64,000 nucleotides of DNA from Yinghuangia sp051388915 (GCF_051388915.1 NZ_JBPKBH010000001.1:1-64000); one strand, 5' to 3'; shown: positions 23,936-33,923, numbered from the stretch's first letter. Program-made: numbers and translations. The notes: generated by a model from the sequence alone, not told the origin.

Positions 23936-26023
23936 ATGCGGCGGCTGGGACGGGTGTCGGTGGCCGCCGCTGTTGTCGCAATCGCGGTGCTGCCTGCCGT
24001 TCCCGGGCACCCCGGCACACCCGCCGCCCGCGCCGAGAGCCCCGTGACGCTCTCCGCCGGGCAGGTCACCGACAAGGTCGGCGCGCTCGGCAGCCGCAAG
24101 GGCGAGGTCGAGACCGCGCTCGCCCGGTTGGACCAGTCGCAGCGGCTGCAACTCTTCGTCGTGTACGTGCGCGACTTCTCCGGCCAGAGTCCCGCCGCAT
24201 GGGCCGACGCCACCGCAGCCCGCAACGGGCTCGGCCGCGACGACATCCTGCTCGCGGTCGCCACCGGCGCCCGGCAGTACTACGTCTCCGTCGACAGCGC
24301 CGCCCGCCTCACCGACCCGCAGATTGACGAGGTCTCGCGCGTCGCGATCGAACCCCACCTGCGGCGGAACGACTGGGCCGGAGCCGCGATCGGCGCAGCC
24401 GACGGCTACTCCGCCGCGTTGTCCGGTGCCCCCGTCGTGACCGGCCCCGTCGTCCCCGGCGACGCCGACCCGGGCGGGGACGGCGGAGGCGGAGGCGTAC
24501 CCGGCTGGATCCCCGCCGTCGCGATCGGCGGTGTCGCGGTGGCCGGCGGCTACTTGTTCGTCCGGCACCGCCGAGCCGCCGGACGGGACGTGCCCGATGC
24601 GGCGTCCTCCGCCGGAGGCGTCCCGCTCGCGGACCTGGACAAGTCCGCGAGCCGCCTGTTGGTCGAGACCGACGACGCCGTGCGCACGAGTGAACAGGAA
24701 CTCGGCTTCGCCACGGCCGAGTTCGGGGAGCAGGCGGTCGTCCCCTTCGCTGCCGCACTCGACTTCGCCCGCTCCGAGCTCAGCGCCGCGTTCCGGATCC
24801 GGCAGCGCCTCGACGACGACGTCCCCGAGGACGACGCCGCCAAGCGCGCCATGCTCGCCGAGATCACCGCCCGCTGCGCCGAGGCCAACCGGCGCCTGGA
24901 CGAGCAGTCGGACGCGTTCGACCGGCTCCGCGACCTGGAGGCCAACGCCCCGCAGGTGGCCGCGCAGGTCGCCCGCGACGCGGCGATGCTGTCCCAGGCG
25001 GTCGACCCGGCCCGGACCACGCTCGTCCAACTGGCCGAACGCTACGCGGACTCCGCGCTCGTCCCGGTCGCCGAGAACGCCGACCAGGCCGCCGAGCGCC
25101 TTACGTTCGTGCAGGAGGCCCTGACCGACGCGGACCGGGAGCACACCGCCGGGCGTATCGGACCCGCCGCGGTTTCCGTGCAGGCGGCCGAGGCGGCGGT
25201 CGGACAGGCCCGGCAACTCCTCGACGCCGTGCACCACCGCGCCGCTGAACTCGACGCGGCCGCAGCGTCGTTGCACGGCCTGGTCGCGGAGACCCAAGCA
25301 GACGTGGCCGAGGCGGACGCCCTCGTCGCGGCGGGCCACGACGATCCGGCCCTCGCGGGGCTCGTCGCCCGGGCACGCGGTGAACTCGCGGCCGTGGCGG
25401 CCGAGTCCGGTACGGACCGGCGTCCCGATCCGATCGCCGCGGCGCGGCGCGTCGAGGAGGCGGATGCCGCGCTGGACAAGGCACTTGCCGACGTACGCGA
25501 CGAACAGGAGCGGGTCAGGCGGGCCCGTGCCGGGCTGGACCAGGCCCTCGCGGCGGCGCGGGCCGAGGTGGCGGCGGCGTCCGACTTCGTCACCACCAAC
25601 CGCGGCGCGGTCGGCGGCACCGCACGTACCCGACTCGGCGAGGCGCAGCGGCACTTGGACCTGGCCCACGCCGACGCGTCGGCCGAACCCGTGGCCGCCC
25701 TCGCCGCCGCGCAGCGCTCCGCCGCGCTGGCGGGCGAGGCGATCGGGCTCGCACAGGAGGACGTACGGCGCTTCCGCGGCGGCTACGGCGGCGGCCCGGG
25801 CCAGGGATACGGAGGCGGCGGATTCGGGGGCGGCGGGGGAGGGTTCGGCAACCTGGCCGGGGTCGTGCTCGGCGGCATCCTCATCAATGGCGGACTGGGC
25901 GGTGGGCGGAGCGGCGGGAGGGGCGGCGGCTGGGGCGGCGGTTCGCGCGGCGGCGGCCCGGGGCCCGGCAGCTTCGGCGGCAGCGGGACGCGCGGGCGCA
26001 GAGGAGGCGGCGGCCGGTTCTGA
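23936..26023 (+). CDS. TPM-domain membrane protein with coiled coil and Gly-rich tail
   Basis: A 695-residue protein. A signal peptide (about residues 1-35) is followed by a TPM_phosphatase domain (about 45-165, RLQLFVVYVRDFSG region), a TM segment near residue 195, a long Ala/Glu/Arg-rich coiled coil (about 220-610) and a Gly-rich tail with repeated GGG blocks. TPM domains occur in envelope-stress and photosystem-repair proteins. The next gene encodes PspA, so the pair is probably a membrane-stress unit. The ATG at 23936 gives the signal peptide its natural start. Confidence 0.85.
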   Translation: MRRLGRVSVAAAVVAIAVLPAVPGHPGTPAARAESPVTLSAGQVTDKVGALGSRKGEVETALARLDQSQRLQLFVVYVRDFSGQSPAAWADATAARNGLGRDDILLAVATGARQYYVSVDSAARLTDPQIDEVSRVAIEPHLRRNDWAGAAIGAADGYSAALSGAPVVTGPVVPGDADPGGDGGGGGVPGWIPAVAIGGVAVAGGYLFVRHRRAAGRDVPDAASSAGGVPLADLDKSASRLLVETDDAVRTSEQELGFATAEFGEQAVVPFAAALDFARSELSAAFRIRQRLDDDVPEDDAAKRAMLAEITARCAEANRRLDEQSDAFDRLRDLEANAPQVAAQVARDAAMLSQAVDPARTTLVQLAERYADSALVPVAENADQAAERLTFVQEALTDADREHTAGRIGPAAVSVQAAEAAVGQARQLLDAVHHRAAELDAAAASLHGLVAETQADVAEADALVAAGHDDPALAGLVARARGELAAVAAESGTDRRPDPIAAARRVEEADAALDKALADVRDEQERVRRARAGLDQALAAARAEVAAASDFVTTNRGAVGGTARTRLGEAQRHLDLAHADASAEPVAALAAAQRSAALAGEAIGLAQEDVRRFRGGYGGGPGQGYGGGGFGGGGGGFGNLAGVVLGGILINGGLGGGRSGGRGGGWGGGSRGGGPGPGSFGGSGTRGRRGGGGRF

Positions 26024-26153
26024 CGCATCCTGACCACCCGCGCACGCAACGCAAGTCACCGCACCACCGGACCGCACCGACGGCACAGTTCGCCCTCGAC
26101 GGCGCAAGACCGGCTACGACGCACGAACCATCGCAGGGAAGGCAAGGCGCACC

Positions 26154-26876
26154 ATGAGCAGCAAACAGACGATCCTCGGCCGCGTCACCCAACTGGCCAA
26201 GGCCAACATCCACGCCCTCCTCGACCAGGCCGAGGACCCGCAGAAGATGCTGGACCAACTGGTCCGCGACTACACCGAGAACATCGGCGAGGCCGAGGCC
26301 GCGATCGCCCAGACCATCGGCAATTTGCGGCTCATGGAGGACGACCACCGCGAGGACGTCGAGTCCGCCGCCGAGTGGGGCCGCAAGGCCCTCGCGGCCA
26401 GCCAGAAGGCAGACGCCCTGCGCGCGGCGGGGGACACCGCCGACGCCGACAAGTTCGACAACCTCGCCAAGGTCGCTCTCGGGCGGCAACTGGACTACGA
26501 GAAGGAGGCCGAGACCGCCGAGCCGACCATTGCGGCGCAGCAGCAGTCGGTCGACAAGCTCAAGGACGGCCTTGCGAAGATGCGCGACAAGCTCGACGAA
26601 CTCCGCAGGAAGCGCGACGAGTTGGTGGCCCGAGCAAAAGCCGCTCAGGCGCAGACCCAGGTGCACGACGCGCTCAAGAGCATCGACGTGATGGACCCGA
26701 CCAGCGAGGTGTCCCGCTTCGAGGAGAAGGTCCGGCGCGAGGAGGCCCGTGTGCGCGGCGCCGAGGAGCTGGCGGCATCCTCCCTGGACGCGCAGTTCGA
26801 GTCGCTGGACGACGTCGCCGACGACGCCGAGGTTGCCGCGCGCCTCGCCGCGCTGAAGTCGAAGGCGCCCGCCTGA
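26154..26876 (+). CDS. pspA: PspA/IM30 family membrane-stress protein
   Basis: A 240-residue, almost wholly helical coiled-coil protein with the PspA start (ILGRVTQLAKANIHALLDQAEDPQKMLDQ), an amphipathic first helix that binds stressed membranes. It forms oligomers with ESCRT-III-like structure. The gene follows the TPM-domain gene by 130 bp on the same strand, and a strong hairpin at 26971-27005 ends the unit. Confidence 0.9.
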   Translation: MSSKQTILGRVTQLAKANIHALLDQAEDPQKMLDQLVRDYTENIGEAEAAIAQTIGNLRLMEDDHREDVESAAEWGRKALAASQKADALRAAGDTADADKFDNLAKVALGRQLDYEKEAETAEPTIAAQQQSVDKLKDGLAKMRDKLDELRRKRDELVARAKAAQAQTQVHDALKSIDVMDPTSEVSRFEEKVRREEARVRGAEELAASSLDAQFESLDDVADDAEVAARLAALKSKAPA

Positions 26877-26941
26877 CCGGGGACCGCGGGACTGCGCAGT
26901 CACCACACTTGCCCGACCCAGGTCAGATCCGGGTCCGACCC

Positions 26942-26977
26942 GACACGAGCCCGGACACGAGGCGGCACACGAGGCCG
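26942..26977. repeat. Three 12-bp tandem units
   Basis: GACACGAGCCCG, GACACGAGGCGG and CACACGAGGCCG follow each other directly, the last running into the terminator stem. A small member of the short-repeat class seen across this window. Confidence 0.7.
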
Positions 26978-27005
26978 GCGGGAGCGGAGGACTCCCGCCG
27001 GCCTC
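26971..27005. terminator. Terminator after pspA
   Basis: A perfect 14-bp stem (26971-26984 with 26992-27005) with a 7-base loop, 95 bases after the stop and before the convergent phosphotransferase-fold gene. Confidence 0.85.
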
Positions 27006-27116
27006 CTGTGCCGTTCGTCCCGAGTGCGTCCGCCCCAGGGGCCTCGACCTCCCTTCCGTGTCCCGCGGAGCCGATGCGGTCCTCCGGGCCGGTGCCCGCC
27101 TACGTCGGTTGGAGCG

Positions 27117-28334
27117 TCAGTGCGTTCCGACCGCGGCGCGCACCGCCCGGCGCACTGTGGTGCAGTCGTCGTGCAGGCGGCGGAGCAGACGGCGTTCGTC
27201 CTCGCCCGCCGAAGCCTGGTCGTGGATCCGGATCTCCCGGACCAGCACGAGCATGAGGTTGACGAGGAAGGCATCGCGCGCGAAGGAGCCGCTCTGCTGG
27301 GCAACTTGGACGATCTGACGTCGCGTCAACGGGTCCCGGGCGAGCAGCGACCACAGCACGGCCAGGTCGTATCCCGGCAGGTGGTAGCCGACGAACTCCC
27401 AGTCCACCAGGGCCGGTCCGTGCGACGTGAGCAGGACGTTCGAGAACATCGCGTCCCCGTGGCACAGTTGCAGCGGCAGCCGAGACAGGCCGCGCATGAG
27501 CTGTGCCAGGTCGCCCGCGTCGCGGTCGGTCAGCAGCCCCAGCGCGTGGTACCGCTGCACGCGCGGCAGGTAGTCGAACGCCGCCTGGAACGAACCCGTC
27601 GGCGGCTTCCAGGTGTTCAACGCGCCGAACGCCTGGATCACCGAGCGGATGTCACCGCGGGCCAGGGCCGTTCCCGGATGCCGTTCCACTGCGACCGGCC
27701 GTCCCGGCACGTGTTCCAGGACCAGCACGCGCCGGTCCGGATCGGCGCCGAACAGGCGCGGCACACGCACCGGCGGCCGCTGCCGCGTGAAGGTGCGGTA
27801 CGCCGATATCTCGTGCCGGAACCGCTGCATCCAGTGCGACGAGTCGTCGGCAAGGTACTTCACCACCACGGGATTTCGCCCCACCGAGCCGGACATCAGC
27901 ACCGACTTCTGCGTGCGCCGCATCACCGCGCCCGCGACGAAGCCCGGGCACACCTTCGCCGCCGCCGCGGCCACCACCGACGGTGTCACGGGCGGCTGTT
28001 GCGGTCCGCCCTCCGGCCCCCGCCCCGTGCGGTCACGCGGACCGCCCTGACCCGGCGCCGGAATGCGCCGTCCCGCCGAGTCCGTCTCGCGTCCGGCCGG
28101 ACCGTACGTCCCCGGCACGCCGCCGCCGGAGCGCTGCCGCCCCGGGTCGGCCCCCGGCGACCCCGGCGGACGCGGCCCGCTCTGGCTGTTCGCCCGGCCG
28201 CCGGCGGGACCAGGCGGGGCGGGGCGGCGCGTGGGGGGCGAGGTAGCAGGGCCGTACGCCGCGGGCCGCGGCGAGCTGCCGCGCGCCGCGGGGCCCGACG
28301 AACCGCGGGCCAGGGGTGACGGGGAGGGTGACAT
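27117..28334 (-). CDS. Aminoglycoside-phosphotransferase-fold protein with Pro-rich N-terminus
   Basis: A 405-residue protein. About 120 N-terminal residues are Pro/Gly/Arg/Ser-rich and probably disordered. The rest is an APH/choline-kinase fold: VVVKYL holds the ATP-binding Lys, LCHGDAMFSNVL is the catalytic HxD...N loop, and LVDWEF is the metal-binding motif. Such genes are common in streptomycetes and are rarely resistance enzymes. GGAAGG precedes the ATG at 28334. It is divergent from the NsdA-like gene, hinting at a developmental or signalling role, which is inference. Confidence 0.83.
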   Translation of the reverse strand: MSPSPSPLARGSSGPAARGSSPRPAAYGPATSPPTRRPAPPGPAGGRANSQSGPRPPGSPGADPGRQRSGGGVPGTYGPAGRETDSAGRRIPAPGQGGPRDRTGRGPEGGPQQPPVTPSVVAAAAAKVCPGFVAGAVMRRTQKSVLMSGSVGRNPVVVKYLADDSSHWMQRFRHEISAYRTFTRQRPPVRVPRLFGADPDRRVLVLEHVPGRPVAVERHPGTALARGDIRSVIQAFGALNTWKPPTGSFQAAFDYLPRVQRYHALGLLTDRDAGDLAQLMRGLSRLPLQLCHGDAMFSNVLLTSHGPALVDWEFVGYHLPGYDLAVLWSLLARDPLTRRQIVQVAQQSGSFARDAFLVNLMLVLVREIRIHDQASAGEDERRLLRRLHDDCTTVRRAVRAAVGTH

Positions 28335-28505
28335 CGAGGGCCTTCCTGCTCCGGGGATCCGGGCGGTGCCGCCGGGGGCCGCGGGGCCGACCGGGGGGCG
28401 GTCGTCCTCGCCCTGGGGCCGAACCGGGGGCGTCCTGGGGGCCACCCCCGGCGGGTCTCCGGTCAGCCGACCGGACTTCGGCGGGACTTCGACGGGATTT
28501 CGACT

Positions 28506-28603
28506 GCACTTACCGATGCACTTACCGATGCGCTTGCCGACGTACTGACGGGCGTACCGACCGACGTACTGATCGATGTACTGAGACCGATGCACTTGCC
28601 GAC
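28506..28603. repeat. 12-bp tandem repeat array in a divergent promoter region
   Basis: Eight units of about 12 bp (GCACTTACCGAT, GTACTGATCGAT and variants; one has 14). The array sits in the 575-bp spacer (28335-28909) between the phosphotransferase-fold and NsdA-like genes. In frame it would encode four-residue repeats on either strand, but no gene is supported. The rest of the spacer shows no gene. Confidence 0.88.
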
Positions 28604-28909
28604 GTCCCGGGGGCGGCCGACTGTCGTCGATCGCCTCCGGTCACGTCCTGTCGCCACCGGCCGGGTTCGGCCGAGTCCGGCCGGATCCGATCGCGGACCC
28701 GGGGCCGGCGGATCCGGCCGCGCGGCGGGTGGGAGCCCCGCGTTCCGTATCCACCATCCACGAGACTCCCTCGTGCGGGTGGTGATCCACGTGGCGGACC
28801 CTGGCGAACTGTGGCGAATCGGCGGCAGGTGCCCCACTCCGCACTAGCCTCGAAGCACCGAGCAACCTGGGGGCTCGAACGTGAACGGCGAAACGAAGGG
28901 CGGGCCGAG

Positions 28910-30373
28910 ATGCGGCGCGGGCGCAACACCAAACTGGTGGACCTCTTCGCGCTGACCGGTTGGTCGAAGGGCGAACTGGCCCGGCTGGTCAACCGGCGTG
29001 CGGCCGGCATGGGGCACCCGCAACTGGCCACCGACACCTCGCGGGTGCGGCGTTGGCTGGAGGACGGCGAATGCCCGCGCGACCCCGTCCCGCGGGTGCT
29101 CGCGGCGCTGTTCACCGAGCGACTCGGACGTGTTGTCACCTCCGAGGATCTTGGCCTCACCGGGCGCCCCAGGCACCACGTACCAGCCGTTCCCGAGGAA
29201 CTGCCGTGGAGCACCAAGCGCACCGTGGACGCCTTGACCGAGTTCACGGGAATGGACCTCATGCTCAATCGGCGTGGCTTCGTCGGAACGGGATTCGCGC
29301 TGGTCGCGGGCCCCGTCCTCGTCACCAATTTCGACCGCTGGCTCGGCACGGGCAAGTCCGCGCCGGGCACCGCCAACTCCTCGGCCCCGCGCGCCAGTAC
29401 GTTCGGCACACGTGCGGCGTACGCCCCGATCGACGCCGGCCCCGTGGGTTCGGAGGAGGTCGCCGCGCTCGAACACGCGGTCACCGTCTTCCGCGCCTGG
29501 GACGCGAACCGCGGCGGCGGCCTCCAGCGCAAGGCCGTCGTCGGCCAACTCAACGAGGTCGGCAACCTGTTGACCGCGGACAACCCCGGGCCCGTCCGGC
29601 AGCGCCTGTGGGCGGTCGCCGCGAACCTGTCGGTCCTGGCCGGCTGGATGTCGCACGACGTCGGTCTCAACCCCACCGCGCAGAACTACTTCGTCATCGG
29701 CGCCCACGCGGCCCGCGAGGCGGGCGATCTCCCGCGCGCCGCCGAGGCGTTGTCGCGCGCGGCCCGGCAGATGGTGCACCTCGGGCGGGCCCGCGACGCG
29801 CTTTCGCTCATCGACCTGGCCCAGCGGACGGCGGGGGAGCGCGCGACGCCGACCACTCGGGCGATGTTCCACACGGTCGAGGCGTGGGCGCAGGCGGCAC
29901 TCGGGCAGTCCGTCGAGTGCAGGCGTACGCTCGGGCTCGCCGAACGCGAGTTCACACGTGCCCAGCCGCAGGAAGACCCGGACTGGATCGGCTTCTTCGA
30001 CAGCGCGGACCTGCACGGCATGCAGGCGCTGGTGTACCGGACGCTGGCCGACACCGACCCCTCGGCGGTCCGCCCCGCCCAGGAACACGCCCAAAAGGCC
30101 ATGGAGTTGCGGGCACAGGGGCACCAGCGGTCGCAGACGTTCGACCTGATCTCGCTGGCGTCCGCGTACCTCCTCGACGGCCAGCCGGACGCGGGTGCGC
30201 AATACGCGCGCCTCGCGATCAGCTCCACGCGCGACGTCTCCTCGCACCGCACGTGGGACCGGCTCGGGGAGATGCAGAAGCTGACGGGACGCTACAAGGA
30301 CGTGGCGGAGATCAAGAGCCTCCATGAGGAGATCTCCGACGGTGGGGGGCCGACGGGGCCGACGACGGCGTGA
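28910..30373 (+). CDS. NsdA-like TPR regulator
   Basis: A 487-residue protein. It opens with a conserved helical DNA-binding-like domain (LVDLFALTGWSKGELARLVN, then DTSRVRRWLEDGE) and continues through a short hydrophobic stretch (GFVGTGFALVAGPVLV) into a TPR-like helical repeat region (about 190-470). The opening closely resembles the Streptomyces NsdA family, negative regulators of sporulation and antibiotic production; this is recall, not a search. ATG at 28910 has AAGGGCG upstream. Whether it is NsdA itself or one of its paralogues cannot be decided here. Confidence 0.82.
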   Translation: MRRGRNTKLVDLFALTGWSKGELARLVNRRAAGMGHPQLATDTSRVRRWLEDGECPRDPVPRVLAALFTERLGRVVTSEDLGLTGRPRHHVPAVPEELPWSTKRTVDALTEFTGMDLMLNRRGFVGTGFALVAGPVLVTNFDRWLGTGKSAPGTANSSAPRASTFGTRAAYAPIDAGPVGSEEVAALEHAVTVFRAWDANRGGGLQRKAVVGQLNEVGNLLTADNPGPVRQRLWAVAANLSVLAGWMSHDVGLNPTAQNYFVIGAHAAREAGDLPRAAEALSRAARQMVHLGRARDALSLIDLAQRTAGERATPTTRAMFHTVEAWAQAALGQSVECRRTLGLAEREFTRAQPQEDPDWIGFFDSADLHGMQALVYRTLADTDPSAVRPAQEHAQKAMELRAQGHQRSQTFDLISLASAYLLDGQPDAGAQYARLAISSTRDVSSHRTWDRLGEMQKLTGRYKDVAEIKSLHEEISDGGGPTGPTTA

Positions 30374-30504
30374 CGCCGGAGTCGGCCCCGGTTCGGTTCC
30401 CGGACGCCTGGTGGCGGCCCGCCGCGTGGCGGCGAACTCCCGGCCGTGGTCCCGTCCCGTACCGCGCAACGCCGCGTCAGGTGACGTCTCGGATCACGGT
30501 CGGC

Positions 30505-32076
30505 TCACGTCACCCGCAGTGCCATGACACACGCGTCGTCCTCATAGTCCGTGTGCCCCAGCCGACTCACCACGAGGTCCACGCACGCACGTGCGTCGGC
30601 GCCGGCGAGCAGCGGTCCCAGGGACAGCAGCGCCCCGATCGACTCGTCGATGTCCAGCCCGCGGCGCTCCACGAGCCCGTCGGTGAACAGCAACAGCAGG
30701 TCCCCGGCCCGTAGTTCGAGGCGCAGTTCCTCGTAGCACGGTTCGTCGTGCACACCGAGCAGGATGCCGCCCGGCATGTCCGGGATCGAGCCGCTGCCGT
30801 TGCGGAACAGCAGCAGCGGCGGATGCCCGGCCCGGGCCAGGGTCAGGACGCGGCGGTCCGGGTCGTACCGCCCACAGACCGCGGTCGCGATCGCCTCGGT
30901 GGGCATGGTGTGCAGGACCAGGCGGTTGAGCCAGTACAGCATTTCGCCGGGCCGGGCGCCGGTGATCGCGTACCCTTCGAGCGCGCTGCGCAGCGTCGTC
31001 ATCCCGGCCGCGGCCGCCAGCCCGTGCCCGGCCATGTCGCCCAGGCTGACCAGCACAGTGCGGTCCGGGAGCGCCATGCCGTCGTACCAGTCGCCGCCCA
31101 CGCGGGAGACCGCCTCGGCGGGGAAGTAGCGTGTGGCGACGTCCAGTCCGGGCAGGGCGATGGCGCGGGTCCAGCGCGGCATGACGGCGCGCTGCAACTC
31201 GGCGGCGATGCGGTGCTCGGCGCGGGCGAGTTGGCGCTGTACGAGGAGTTGTTCGCGGGCCTCGCTCAACGCGGCCTGGGTCCAGCGCAGTTCGCTGACG
31301 TCGCGGAGAATGGCCCATACGCTGCGGGGGGTTCCGTCGGCGTCCAGCACCGGCTCGCCGACGAGGTGGACGGAACGCGTCGTTCCGTCCGTCCGCAGGA
31401 CACGGAACTCGGCCTCGGCCGGGACGAGTTCGTGGAGGAGCCCGGCGACCAGCGTCTCGACCTCGGGGAGATCGCCGGGCAGTACGTGGTGCGGCAGGTC
31501 GTCCAGCCGCACCGGGCCGGCCACCGGATCGCGGTCGAAGAGCAGGTACATCTCGTCGGACCAGCGGATCTCATCCGTGTCCAGATGCCATTCCGCACTC
31601 GCGATGAGCCCGGCGTGCGCCCGCGGTCCGGGGAGGGCCGGCGGCACCAGGTCCTCGTGCCCGCGTCCGCGCACCGGCTCGTCGGGCGGCAGCAGCAGAT
31701 CGCGCGGGGCCGCCGGGCGCGACGGCACCAGTGTGTCGCCGACGACCGTGTCCACCAGGCGGGGCCGCAGGTAGCGCTGCGACCGGAACATCTCGGGCAC
31801 CGCCGGGAGCGCGTGCGCGCCGTGGCGGTACGGCTCGGACCGGCGTGCGTCGTGGTCGCGCGGGGCCGCGTCCTCGCGTACCGGTGCGCACAGTTGCGCG
31901 AGGTGGTTCAGCGACTGTTCGAGGCTGGACGACAGCAGCTCGCACACGTGCGCCCGGCGCGAGGACTCCTGCGCGGTATACGTCGTGAGCAGGTCGTCGA
32001 CCTCGGACCTCAGCCGGGCCACCCTCGTCATCATCGCCGACAGATCCGCCGCGTCGAACTCCGGCCGCTCGTGCAT
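30505..32076 (-). CDS. PAS-domain PP2C (SpoIIE-type) phosphatase
   Basis: A 523-residue protein. An N-terminal helical segment (about 1-60) is followed by a PAS-like sensor domain (about 155-285, AEWHLDTDEIRWSDEMYLLFD) and a C-terminal SpoIIE domain with metal-binding motifs GGDWYDG, LGDMAGHGLAAA and FTDGLVERR. These enzymes dephosphorylate anti-sigma-factor antagonists. No partner kinase or antagonist lies next to it. ATG at 32076 is the natural start; the frame is open to 32190, so a longer N-terminus is possible. Confidence 0.88.
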   Translation of the reverse strand: MHERPEFDAADLSAMMTRVARLRSEVDDLLTTYTAQESSRRAHVCELLSSSLEQSLNHLAQLCAPVREDAAPRDHDARRSEPYRHGAHALPAVPEMFRSQRYLRPRLVDTVVGDTLVPSRPAAPRDLLLPPDEPVRGRGHEDLVPPALPGPRAHAGLIASAEWHLDTDEIRWSDEMYLLFDRDPVAGPVRLDDLPHHVLPGDLPEVETLVAGLLHELVPAEAEFRVLRTDGTTRSVHLVGEPVLDADGTPRSVWAILRDVSELRWTQAALSEAREQLLVQRQLARAEHRIAAELQRAVMPRWTRAIALPGLDVATRYFPAEAVSRVGGDWYDGMALPDRTVLVSLGDMAGHGLAAAAGMTTLRSALEGYAITGARPGEMLYWLNRLVLHTMPTEAIATAVCGRYDPDRRVLTLARAGHPPLLLFRNGSGSIPDMPGGILLGVHDEPCYEELRLELRAGDLLLLFTDGLVERRGLDIDESIGALLSLGPLLAGADARACVDLVVSRLGHTDYEDDACVMALRVT

Positions 32077-32537
32077 CCACCCGCCTACGCCGCTTCCGTG
32101 TGGCCCCACCGACTCTCGCACAACGGCGTTCCCGGTGGGGGTGATTTCACCACATTGGTGGAGGGTGATGACGGGTTGACGGTTCCGCACCGAATCGGGG
32201 CTCCCGATGACCGGAGCCGATCGCCGCGGTCCCGGGATGCCGCGTCCGGACGATCACTTGCGATCACGTCCCGTCCGGGCGGTCGCAGTGGCGTCGTCCC
32301 GCCGGGTCGTCGCGGCCGCTGTGCGGCGCGGTTCCGACCCTGCTCACCGATGGTCGGCCGGTTGCCCGGCGACCCCGCGCCCACCGTCGGTCGAATGCCC
32401 CGCGCACGGCGTGTCGTCACCCGACCGGCCCAGTAGGCGCGCGGACCGCCGCCCGATCGGCACACGATGGAGCCCGTTCCGCAGTCCAAGCGAGGTTTCG
32501 GCTCCGTCGAACACGCCCGGACGAATCGGAGGATGTA
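32077..32537. other. Divergent spacer without a recognised gene
   Basis: A 461-bp GC-rich spacer between the SpoIIE-type phosphatase and the MreB-like gene. It should hold both promoters. I see no repeat array, RNA gene or convincing ORF; plus-strand frames are open only by composition. Confidence 0.6.
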
Positions 32538-33611
32538 GTGGGAGTCGATCCTGCCGCCTTGCGGCGTTGTTATGTGGCCGTGGACCTGGGGGCGTCCCGG
32601 ACCCGCGTCTACCTCAAGAACCACGGTCTGGTCGTCGACGAGCCCAGTCTCGCCGCGGTGGACACCCGCAACGGCGGGCTGGTCGCCGTCGGTTCGGTCG
32701 CAGCCCGGATGGTCGGTCGGTCCCCCGACCACATCCGCGTCGGGCGACCCATCCTGAACGGCACCGTGGTCGACGAGGAACTCGCGCAGTCGATGCTCCG
32801 CCAGATGGTGGACCGCCGCGTCGCGCCGCTGTGGCGTAGACCGGCTGGCGTGCGGGCGTTGGTCGGCGTACCGCACGACAGCGGCCCGCTGATCCGCAAG
32901 GCGGCCGTCTCGTCGCTGGCCGGGCTCGGGGTGCGGCGCGTCGAACTGGTCGACATCCCGGTGGCGGCGGCCGTCGGCTGCGGCCTTCCGGTGGACCTGC
33001 CCGAGGCGGCCATGGTCGTCGTCTGCGGCGCGGCCACCACGCAGATCGCGGTGCTGTCGCTGGGGGCGGTGGTCGCCGCGTCGATCCTCCCGGTGGGCGG
33101 CGACGCGATCGACCACGCCATCTCCGAACACCTGCGCGCGCGGCACGGCGTCGTCACGCCGACCGGCGCGATCCGCGAGATCTACCACCGGCTCGACACC
33201 GACGAGGTCATCACCGTGGTCGGCAAGGACGTCGCCACCGGGCTGGCCCGCACGCTCGCCGTCGAGGCGGCCGGCGTACGCGACATCATCTGCGCGCCGC
33301 TGGCTTCGCTTCTGGACGGCATCACCTGCGTCCTGCGCCGCTCCCCGCCGGACCTCGTGGTCGACCTTGCCGACCGCGGCATCACGGTCGCCGGGGGAGG
33401 GGCCCACATCCCGGGCCTGGACGCCATGATCCGCGCCGCGACGGGCATGCCCGTGCATGTGGCCTCCGACCCGCAGAGCAAGGTGATCGACGGCCTGGCC
33501 CGGCTCATCGACGGCCGCTCGACGAAGCCGCCGCGCCAACCGGTGCACGCCGAGACCCCGGCCGAGGAAGAGCCGGCCACGGACGCGGAGGCGTTCGTCC
33601 CGGTCGCCTGA
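32538..33611 (+). CDS. MreB-like actin-family protein
   Basis: A 357-residue actin-fold ATPase. Phosphate-1 is VAVDLGASRTRVYL, phosphate-2 is VVVCGAATTQIAVLS, and the adenosine motif is GITVAGGGAHIPGLD. The C-terminus has an acidic, Glu/Ala-rich extension of about 30 residues. Sequence divergence in the core and its solitary setting (no mreCD) suggest a second MreB paralogue like those of Streptomyces, linked to spore-wall integrity in that genus, rather than a rod-shape gene. The GTG follows GGAGG by five bases. Confidence 0.86.
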   Translation: MGVDPAALRRCYVAVDLGASRTRVYLKNHGLVVDEPSLAAVDTRNGGLVAVGSVAARMVGRSPDHIRVGRPILNGTVVDEELAQSMLRQMVDRRVAPLWRRPAGVRALVGVPHDSGPLIRKAAVSSLAGLGVRRVELVDIPVAAAVGCGLPVDLPEAAMVVVCGAATTQIAVLSLGAVVAASILPVGGDAIDHAISEHLRARHGVVTPTGAIREIYHRLDTDEVITVVGKDVATGLARTLAVEAAGVRDIICAPLASLLDGITCVLRRSPPDLVVDLADRGITVAGGGAHIPGLDAMIRAATGMPVHVASDPQSKVIDGLARLIDGRSTKPPRQPVHAETPAEEEPATDAEAFVPVA

Positions 33612-33853
33612 CGCCTTGGCCCTGCCAGGGTGACGGGGGCTGCCGGATCCCGCACCGGCGAGCACTCCCGCATTTCGACCGGACGTTCCGCCCTCCGGAC
33701 CGGACGTTCCCGCGCTCGGTTCGGCCCCTCGACCGGACGCCGCCGGCACCGGACCTCCCCGGTGCCGGACGTCCCTCGAACGGCTGCCCTCCGGGGTGCG
33801 CCACGGCAGCGTGCGGCCCCGTGGCATCCGCCCCGGAACAGGCGGCCGGGATG

Positions 33854-33923
33854 GGGCGGCCCGCCCGACGACCGCTTTTGCGCGGTCGTGTCGTCGGTCT
33901 CCGACGGCAGGGGCGGGCCGCCC
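33854..33923. ncRNA. Three-stem structured element in a convergent spacer
   Basis: A perfect 13-bp outer stem (33854-33866 with 33911-33923) encloses two hairpins: 33868-33875 with 33882-33889 (8 bp) and 33892-33897 with 33901-33906 (6 bp). The 70-base fold is multibranched, unlike ordinary terminators here. It could be an RNA or a bidirectional terminator. The surrounding spacer (33612-33984) has no gene. Confidence 0.5.

Noticed and set aside
28316..28909. Upstream extension of the NsdA-like frame
   Set aside because: It crosses the 12-bp array and lacks a ribosome site; the ATG at 28910 has AAGGGCG and the family N-terminus.
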